Shown: piece by piece, positions 58,366 through 64,000 of the stretch
Layout: each line of letters opens with the position of its first letter
How positions within the stretch are numbered: position 1 is the stretch's first letter
NCBI GenBank assembly: GCA_022414725.1
Contig: CM039462.1
Span: 116,763,966-116,827,965, forward strand
Origin: Microglena sp. YARC
Lineage: Eukaryota; Chlorophyta; Chlorophyceae; Chlamydomonadales; Chlamydomonadaceae
DNA: 64,000 nt
Direction of reading: 5' to 3'
The notes under the pieces: model-generated
What the model was told of the DNA's origin: nothing
Seen by the model: only the letters and a program-made list of their open reading frames with translations
The model's database searches: none
Position numbers and translations under genes: made by a program

Positions 58366-58804
58366 AGTAGTATTCCGACGCATTAGGCATGTTTTGCCTG
58401 GCCGTTATGCCATTTCTTCCCTTATATGCTGTACCATAGCTACTATTAACGGATGCTTTATAGTTGTCATATATAACAAGATCTGGAAGTGTATTTTTAA
58501 TTCGTTCCAGGTGGGCCTCGTCTGTTTCCCATTCCTCCTGCTCTAGTTCATCGCTATTTCTAAGTTCTCTTAATATATTATCCGGAATCATTCCATTTGT
58601 AAACTGCCTTTCACTGCCACCTTTTTGTCTTTTTTGTTTTTTGTTACCTTCTTGTGGTACAAACTTACTGTAACCAAACATTCCATCTGGTTTCCTTACT
58701 TTAACACATAAAGTGACTGACCCGTTCTGTCCGCGTCCACACTTCTTCTTGTACAAAACACGGGAAGCTCCATCTTTGCAAATACTTCTTGTATGAGTAT
58801 ACAT
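58361..58804 (-). CDS. Small AT-rich gene, paralogue 3 (147 residues)
   Basis: ATG at 58804. Starts RSICKDGASRVLYKKKCGRG, then FGYSKFVPQEGNKKQKRQKG and an acidic helical half (DELEQEEWETDEAHLERIKN). Shares the SRVLYK start and the lysine-rich GGxE turn with the neighbour at 58977-59411, and a looser pattern with the 8-9.7 kb genes. Function unknown. Confidence 0.5.
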   Translation of the reverse strand: MYTHTRSICKDGASRVLYKKKCGRGQNGSVTLCVKVRKPDGMFGYSKFVPQEGNKKQKRQKGGSERQFTNGMIPDNILRELRNSDELEQEEWETDEAHLERIKNTLPDLVIYDNYKASVNSSYGTAYKGRNGITARQNMPNASEYYS

Positions 58805-58840
58805 ATAATCATATTTTATTAATTGACGACGATCTCATCC

Positions 58841-58899
58841 GTTGAATTTAAGCTACCCGTATATCCTCGAACCTATGAATTTCTTATTACACATCCGGG
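58841..58899 (+). repeat. 59-bp repeat, copy without the transposon
   Basis: Counterpart of 4863-4921. After CATCCGGG the sequence continues CTGTCATGTCAAGC rather than the IS607 right end. Confidence 0.8.
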
Positions 58900-58976
58900 C
58901 TGTCATGTCAAGCACTTATGTTTGAATTGACGAATTAATTGGCAATTGTCAGCCCTACTTGTAGGATGACTGATTG

Positions 58977-59411
58977 TTAATACCCACTCATTATATGGTA
59001 CGGGTAATCTTGATGCTTATTAATGTAAGCTTCCATAAGACTAACTCGATGACCGAAAATTTTTAAGAGTTCTCCCTGTCTAACAATCTTAAAATCACCC
59101 CAAACCTTAAAATCACCCCTACCAGCATATATCTTATTAACATAGTCATTTAATTCGGTTGAGTTGCTTACAATTACATCAGTAGTTGTTTCTTTTTTAA
59201 AATCAAAAATCTCCTCCTCCCCACCACCCTTTTGTTTATTTGCAGCCCGTTTATTGTCCAATGGCTTATAAAGTACTAGTTTAATCTTCCCTGTTTTGTT
59301 CTTCTTTTTAACAAAAATTTGGCCAACAGTTTTACTTCGCACATCATCATCCTTGTACAATACTCGGGATTTCCCATCATCGCAAATTCTGTTTCTCGAG
59401 GTCTTTATCAT
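58977..59411 (-). CDS. Small AT-rich gene, paralogue 4 (144 residues)
   Basis: ATG at 59411. RNRICDDGKSRVLYKDDDVR, IKLVLYKPLDNKRAANKQKG and a C-terminal half KIVRQGELLKIFGHRVSLME. Same layout as 58361-58804, in the same orientation. No family recognised. Confidence 0.5.
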   Translation of the reverse strand: MIKTSRNRICDDGKSRVLYKDDDVRSKTVGQIFVKKKNKTGKIKLVLYKPLDNKRAANKQKGGGEEEIFDFKKETTTDVIVSNSTELNDYVNKIYAGRGDFKVWGDFKIVRQGELLKIFGHRVSLMEAYINKHQDYPYHIMSGY

Positions 59412-59448
59412 TGAAATGTATATATATATATATTATAAAAAGTTTTCA

Positions 59449-59600
59449 CTCTGGGTGCAACGGCACGCCACGAAAGGGTCGCTGCAGCTCAGGGTACATA
59501 ATAGATGCAAGTACCTCCACTGAACGTGGGGTCTTGCGCCTCAAGACGTTCGCTCCTGTTGCAACCTTCTCTTGCTCAACAACGGCATAGATGGGGATTG
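59449..59600 (-). pseudogene. Small relic related to the T5orf172 locus
   Basis: GGTGCAACGGCACGCCACGA, then AAGGG, TGCAGCTCAGGG, CGTGGGGTCTTGCGCCTCAA matches the reverse of 8775-8895; only the part after the ERENEREK repeats is present. Confidence 0.65.
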
Positions 59601-60020
59601 CCCAGACCCCGATGTCTCACATCAATCCCTATTTCAAACGTGTTCACATGAACACCTCTGAAAAGACGTCTTTTGGAGACGAGGACATGTTTCCGCCGTT
59701 TGCATGTGGAGTCAGATGTTTTTCGATCGTCGTCGTCGTCGTCAGTGTTCCTCCGTTTGCGTGTGTTCGTTCGTTCGTACGTACGTGTGTGTGTGTTGCT
59801 TGCATTGATTCATTGATTGATTCATTCATGCATGCGGTCTATGGATGCAAATGTGCGTGTGTGCATCTTATTCCTGTTCACTTGCTTGAGTCGTGAGGGC
59901 TCCCCTTCGTACGTCTCTTGTTCTGCGCCTACGATCACTATGCTACTTCTGCTTGAGGCGTATTTAACGTGTTTTGTGCATTTGTCATCTACTTACGCTT
60001 GAGGGTCACCATCCAGGTTG
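59601..60020. repeat. Mosaic of short repeats
   Basis: Block 1 of satellite E (59618-59668), then TCTTTTGGAGACGAGGACAT and GTGTTCCTCCGTTTGCGTGT, shared with 63745-63830, plus runs of GTCGTC, GTTC and (GT)n. No supported gene. Confidence 0.65.
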
Positions 60021-60023
60021 GCA

Positions 60024-60617
60024 TGAATGTGCCAAAAACTCATACGACATCTGGGTGATCTTAATCAATCAGATGAATCCGACGTCTCGCCAAATTGTAT
60101 AAAGGGTGTCCCGCTATTTGAGAACAACTATGAACTGTACAGCTCCATCCATACAACGAACTAGACACCGTGCGAGAAAAAACAAATCAGTCTAAACCAT
60201 TTACAATAATAGCTCGAATAACGTCAGAACGTTTTGTAGGAAAAATCAAATATGGACAAATGTCTCATGGTAATTCAAGCATCCACTCAACGTGTTGCTG
60301 ATGTGGATAGAGTTGTTTCACGTGAAGCCTGCTATAATATACCTGTGAGTCTGAGCAATGAGATCTGTGAAGACTTCAACTACATAGAAATTGATCTGCC
60401 TCACATGCGAACAACTGGAGAACCAGGGAGATTGTTGGTAATTAAGGAAAGTTATTTCTTGCAGGCAATTTGTAACATGAGTCACACATGTCCACGTGAC
60501 ATCGAAACAGCCCTCATACATGTTGACATCTTCATACTACATCCAGATGAACTACACTTCCTTCAGGTTTGCAATAAACATAAATTGCATTTGAACAAGT
60601 ATCTATTCACCAATTAG
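60024..60617 (+). repeat. Segmental duplication, copy 2
   Basis: Counterpart of 52979-53571, without the B' insertion. Confidence 0.9.
60252..60617 (+). CDS. Unknown small protein, copy 2 (121 residues)
   Basis: Paralogue of 53203-53616 with its native stop (LHLNKYLFTN then TAG). Helix/strand mix with a conserved LPHMRTTGEPGRLLV block. AT-rich leader (AAAAATCAAATATGG). Function unknown. Confidence 0.55.
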   Translation: MDKCLMVIQASTQRVADVDRVVSREACYNIPVSLSNEICEDFNYIEIDLPHMRTTGEPGRLLVIKESYFLQAICNMSHTCPRDIETALIHVDIFILHPDELHFLQVCNKHKLHLNKYLFTN

Positions 60618-60624
60618 TCTTGCT

Positions 60625-60835
60625 GGCTGTGACGGACGGACGGTGTGGATGCGACAATTTTGCTTGTGATGATTGATGCCTTGACATGTTTCTGCATCTC
60701 AATTTCCCTGCCCCACTCCGTGGGGCCCGCGATTACCCTATCTATATACGATATCTATTGTGTAGCAGCCTCTGCTTGACATGTGATCATCGTTTGCGAT
60801 TACTTTACCGGTTTTTCCGTCATCTGTGATGTGAC
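60625..60835 (+). repeat. Family-D dual-hairpin repeat, copy
   Basis: GACGGACGGACGGTGTGGAT, TTTCTGCATCTCAATTTCCC, CCCCACTCCGTGGGG (perfect hairpin), GCGATTACCCTATC, GTAGCAGCCTCTGCTTGACA, ACTTTACCGGTTTTTCCGTC. Nearly the same as 62660-62885. Confidence 0.85.
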
Positions 60836-60960
60836 TCGACACATGTGCCGCCGTGATGCGAAAGTCGCTCTGTGATGTGAGTCAGTCGACACAAGTTCCG
60901 CCGTGATGCGAGAGGTCGCTCTGTGATGTGACTCGACTCGACTCGACAGGTGCCGCCGCC

Positions 60961-61180
60961 TGATGCGAGAGGTCGCCATGTGATGCGAGAGGTCGCCATG
61001 TGATGCGAGAGGTCGCCATGTGATGCGAGAGGTCGCCATGTGATGCGAGAGGTCGCCATGTGATGCGAGAGGTCGCCATGTGATGCGAGAGGTCGCCATG
61101 TGATGCGAGAGGTCGCCATGTGATGCGAGAGGTCGCCATGTGATGCGAGAGGTCGCCATGTGATGCGAGAGGTCGCCATG
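60961..61180 (+). repeat. 20-bp perfect tandem repeat, 11 copies
   Basis: TGATGCGAGAGGTCGCCATG repeated eleven times without a mismatch, flanked by degenerate units (60830-60960 and 61181-61200). On the minus strand it encodes RPLASHGDLSHHMATSRITW in a 20-residue, three-frame cycle, so it is open in every frame; this is not evidence for a gene. Confidence 0.95.
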
Positions 61181-61199
61181 TGATGTGACTCTACCCGAC

Positions 61200-61275
61200 A
61201 GGTGCCGCCGTGTGTCCCGCGATTCCTCTTTCATACTCCCGACATAGTTGTCAAGCAGAAGTCTGCTTGAGACGA
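61200..61275 (+). repeat. Family-D repeat, partial copy
   Basis: CCCGCGATTCCTCTTTCATA then GTCAAGCAGAAGTCTGCTTG, a hairpin with a two-base loop. Confidence 0.75.
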
Positions 61276-61289
61276 CACAACGGAAACGC

Positions 61290-61525
61290 CCAAGCGTTCC
61301 AGTGAGAAAGAAGCTCAAGCGTTACAGTGATAATAAACCCAAGTGTTACAAACAAGTGAATCTTTTACAAATAACATACACATTGTGTAAGACTTGACAG
61401 TTAGTTACACAGTAGTGTGTAGTAGTGTGTCTAATGCTCGATGTGAACTGTGGGCTCCCCTCCGGTCGCCCCCGGTCGCTCCGCTGGGGGGGAGAGGTGA
61501 AAGGGGCTCCGCCGCTTGTTGAATA
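61290..61525 (+). repeat. Segmental duplication, second copy
   Basis: Counterpart of 57870-58150; it overwrites the 3' end of the minus-strand gene that follows. Confidence 0.85.
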
Positions 61526-61997
61526 ATACAATCCGCTGTTTGCCGATGGCTGTACATGGACAGCTCGTGACCCGAAAGGGCATCGGCGGCGGCGGTGTGA
61601 GGTCCGTGCGCAGAAGACGAAGTTTCAAGAGCTCCAGCATCCGGGAGACACTCTCCGGGCACAGGCGGTAGTTCCTCTCCTCCTTGGTGCGCTTGCCCTT
61701 GACCTGCGCGCGCGTGGTATCGACATGGTGAGCGAGACCCACGGCGTACAGGATCATCTTCACAGACTTGGACACCTTGCGCAGGTCCCACCCGTCGCGA
61801 ACGCCGCACGAGGCATGGCTGAACAGCCGAGCGGTGTTGTTGTAGTCGCGGAACATCTGTGTTCCCTTGAGCTTGGCGTCGAACACCGTCACCAGATTTG
61901 GGATGATGGTTGTAGTGTCGAATGGGGACACAAAACCCAGAGCAGAGAGCGTCTCCTCTATCACCACGATCTTCAGAAGATCGGGGTGCAACGGCAC
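61431..61997 (-). pseudogene. Unknown gene, both ends lost; likely once joined to the T5orf172 gene
   Basis: Frame HPDLLKIVVIEETLSALGFV ... NLVTVFDAKLKGTQMFRDYN ... RLCPESVSRMLELLKLRLL. There is no ATG near the 5' end; upstream codons ILCPELQRPFRGVPL are the same as those that follow the T5orf172 part at 8.8 kb. The last 25 codons are repeat-derived. The domain style recalls the DUF3627-like C-terminal partner of giant-virus KilA-N/T5orf172 proteins, but I cannot confirm that. Confidence 0.5.
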
Positions 61998-62017
61998 GCC
62001 ACGAAAGGGGCGCTGCA

Positions 62018-62086
62018 GCTCAGGGCACAGAATAGATGCAGCTCAGGGCACAGGATAGATGCAGCTCAGGGCACAGAATAGATGTT
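62018..62086 (+). repeat. 22-bp tandem repeat, three copies
   Basis: CAGCTCAGGGCACAGAATAG then ATG three times. Its length is not a multiple of three, so it breaks the frame between the two neighbouring genes. Confidence 0.85.
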
Positions 62087-62573
62087 CCTTGTCTCGCTCA
62101 TTCTCGCGTTCCTTCTCTCGCTCATTCTCGCGTTCCTTCTCTCGCTCATTCTCGCGTTCCTTCTCTCGCTCAACAACGGCAAAGCTGGGGGGGTCTGGCG
62201 GCACGTCCTCGGTGCCGCAATCAATGCTGTCGACGCCACCTGTCCACACGTACTGGAATACGACATCAGCCATCTCCCGAAAGACGGCACCTGCATCACC
62301 TGCGTCAAGTTGGTAGTACTCGTACCCAACGTCGCAACGGGGCTTGACTCGAGGGTCTCCGCGAAGGTACCGGAGCAGGACAGTCTCAGCCTCCCCACAA
62401 GCACGCGGATTAAGTACGTGGATTGCGAAGATCATCTTTGAGTTCTTCGGGTACTGAGAAAGTCGCTTACCAAAGGGCTTCGACGTCCTGCCCACCTTGA
62501 CGACGATCTCATCCTTCTGAATGAACTTGTGCTCAACCAACGCGTACACGACATTGGTTGTCATGTGCGCCAT
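62043..62573 (-). CDS. T5orf172 (GIY-YIG-like) domain protein with ERENEREK repeats
   Basis: ATG at 62573. NVVYALVEHKFIQKDEIVVK followed by VGRTSKPFGKRLSQYPKNS has the GIY-YIG-like strand pair and catalytic-type Arg. NPRACGEAETVLLRYLR gives the helix with Glu, and GYEYYQLDAGDAGAVFREMA the last part, as in T5orf172/MUG113 domains frequent in giant viruses and phages. A basic-acidic ERENEREK repeat closes the protein. These proteins are presumed DNA-binding or nicking enzymes. The C-terminus (CALSCIYPVP) arises from the 22-bp tandem repeat, so the native end is altered. Confidence 0.8.
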   Translation of the reverse strand: MAHMTTNVVYALVEHKFIQKDEIVVKVGRTSKPFGKRLSQYPKNSKMIFAIHVLNPRACGEAETVLLRYLRGDPRVKPRCDVGYEYYQLDAGDAGAVFREMADVVFQYVWTGGVDSIDCGTEDVPPDPPSFAVVEREKERENEREKERENEREKERENERDKEHLFCALSCIYPVP

Positions 62574-62654
62574 GATAGCTGTCGAGCGGCTCCTATGCTA
62601 TCCCAATGCGCGCGTTTACACCACTTCCACGAGACGATGAGTTGCGATGATCCG

Positions 62655-62885
62655 CCACTGTGTGTCATGAATGGACGGACGGACGGTGTGGATGCGACAG
62701 TTTTCCACCGTTTTGCGTGAGATGATTGATGCCTTGACAGGTTTCTGCAGCTCAATTCCCCTACCCCACTCCGTGGGGCCCGCGATTACCCTATCGATAT
62801 ACGAGATCTATTGTCTAGCAGACCTCTGCTTGACATGTGATCACCGTTTGCGATTACTTTACCGGGTTTTTCGTCATCTGTGAGT
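62655..62885 (+). repeat. Family-D dual-hairpin repeat, copy
   Basis: ATGAATGGACGGACGGACGG, GACAGTTTTCCACCGTTTTG, TTTCTGCAGCTCAATTCCCC, CCCCACTCCGTGGGG, TAGCAGACCTCTGCTTGACA, ACTTTACCGGGTTTTTCGTC. The most complete copy together with 60625-60835. Confidence 0.85.
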
Positions 62886-62904
62886 GATATCTTACAGTAT
62901 CGAG

Positions 62905-63125
62905 GTATTGACACAGGTGCCGCCGTGATGCGAGAGGTCGGTCGCTCTGTGACTCGACACAGGTGCCGCCGTGATGCGAGATGTCGCCATGTGACTCTGT
63001 GACTCAACACACGTGCCGCCGTGATGCGAGATGTCGCCATGTGACTCTGTGACTCGACACACGTGCCGCCGTGATGCGAGATGTCGCCATGTGACTCTGT
63101 GACTCGACTCGACACAGATGCCGTC
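62905..63125 (+). repeat. Tandem repeat of about 55 bp, four units
   Basis: Units of GACACAGGTGCCGCCGTGAT, GCGAGATGTCGCCATGTGAC and TCTGTGACTC. Related to the 20-bp array at 60961-61180; both follow a family-D copy. Confidence 0.9.
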
Positions 63126-64000
63126 GTCCTTGATGAGAGTGGTCGCCGTTCCTCTAAAAAAGAGTGTAACCGTAGTGAGTGGCATAAGCCCCCTCACCCA
63201 AATCCTGTGTAGTGCTGGCGGCGGTACAATCGATTGCCGGACATGATAAAGGCCCGACGATCCCCGAGACTGCATAATTAATTTCCTTTTGTTTTGTTCT
63301 CCTCTCTCTTCCTTCGAACACGACCTACCGACCGACCGACATCTTCCTCCTTTCCATAAGCAGCATCATTCATCGAGCCTTGAGTGAAGTGTGTGGCTCA
63401 CGCCCGACAGCATCGATGGGGATTGCCAAAACCCCGATGTCTGATAACACACTCGAGGTTGGCTAACCTCTCGGATCGATGAGAGTGCTGTCAAGGTAGC
63501 CGCCACCGCTTGCGAAGACGAGCAGTTCCTCTGTCAAAAGAGGATTCGTCAGACTCTCTCCTTCCAAGCTGTGAAAGTCTCCTGGGCACTCTGTACGATC
63601 CTTGAGGGTTCCTTGAAGCCGCCTTAGTCCTTCCTTTCCTTTCCTTTGCTTCCATCCTTATTTTCTGAACAAATCTAGATAATCCATAAGCATCATTATC
63701 ATCGAACCTGGAGACAGATGGACTAGACAATGAGGATCCGTGGTGTCTTTTGGAGACGAGGACATGTTTCCGCCGTGGTGTGGAGTCAGATGGACGATGA
63801 CAGTGTTCCTCCCTTTGCGTGTGTTCGTACGTAAGTGTGTTTGCTTGCATTCATTCATGCGTGAGTCGTGAGTGCACCACCACCATCATCATGTCGTAGC
63901 AGCAATCCCATATACCCGCGTGTCGACTTCCCTTTGATTTGAATCACTTTTTTTACGAACCCCTTGTTCTTCATCTGCCTGTGGAACCACTTTTCTCGAT
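63126..64000. other. Terminal stretch without a supported gene
   Basis: Short repeats: (CGAC)n near 63328, TCCTTTCC runs near 63630, GATGGGGATTGCC at 63416 shared with 59593, and 63745-63830 shared with 59668-59790. Overlapping frames are short and lack motifs. Confidence 0.5.

Noticed and set aside
60820..61318. Minus-strand ORFs rich in SHGDLSHHMATSRITW
   Set aside because: They are translations of a perfect 20-bp tandem repeat that is open in all frames.

Overview
The window looks like DNA of a giant virus (Nucleocytoviricota) of a protist or alga. It carries a full-length viral-type RNA polymerase subunit 2 (19515..23003, minus), two broken copies of a D5-type primase-helicase, many ankyrin, F-box, leucine-rich and 'KPWDW' repeat proteins, an IS607 transposon with a Fanzor2/TnpB nuclease, a T5orf172 (GIY-YIG-like) protein, an LRAT-domain protein and several virus-style membrane proteins. 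No capsid, ATPase or other core gene is present, so the lineage cannot be named from this window.

Three features do not fit a compact active virus. A decayed non-LTR retrotransposon (LINE) sits at 23.3-26.6 kb with its 3' microsatellite tail. Two loci at 50.5-53.0 kb look like spliced eukaryotic genes with GT..AG introns. At least eight genes are broken by a single in-frame stop, a frameshift or a deletion. Together these suggest a giant endogenous viral element in a eukaryotic genome, or a virus genome that exchanged DNA with its host and is decaying. I cannot choose between these from sequence alone.

Layout. 0-6.8 kb: broken D5 copy 1, IS607/Fanzor2, an inverted third D5 fragment, and D5 copy 2. 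6.9-16.7 kb: small genes, a duplicated 0.7 kb repeat unit, a SAP/zinc-finger protein and its partial copy, a relic of RPB2, a split methyltransferase and an ankyrin gene. 17.4-23.3 kb: a broken low-complexity repeat protein, a tail-anchored protein, RPB2 and a small ORF. 23.3-27.1 kb: the LINE and a TnpB relic. 27.1-33.8 kb: a proline/glutamine-rich membrane protein, broken genes, an F-box-like protein and an F-box/ankyrin protein. 34.1-37.3 kb: two KPWDW-repeat genes. 37.6-42.3 kb: hypothetical genes, a glycosyltransferase-like protein and a possible amidoligase with its neighbour. 42.6-47.1 kb: transposase relics and two F-box/LRR genes. 47.3-56.9 kb: hypothetical, HicB-like, JmjC-like and LRAT-like genes plus the host-like spliced loci. 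57-64 kb: duplicated segments, satellites and small AT-rich genes.

Short repeats occur throughout. At least three families have Tc1/mariner-style ends (starting TACAG, with transposase relics). There is also a dual-hairpin repeat, a circularly permuted satellite and several local tandem repeats. They truncate or modify several genes and probably drove the duplications and rearrangements.
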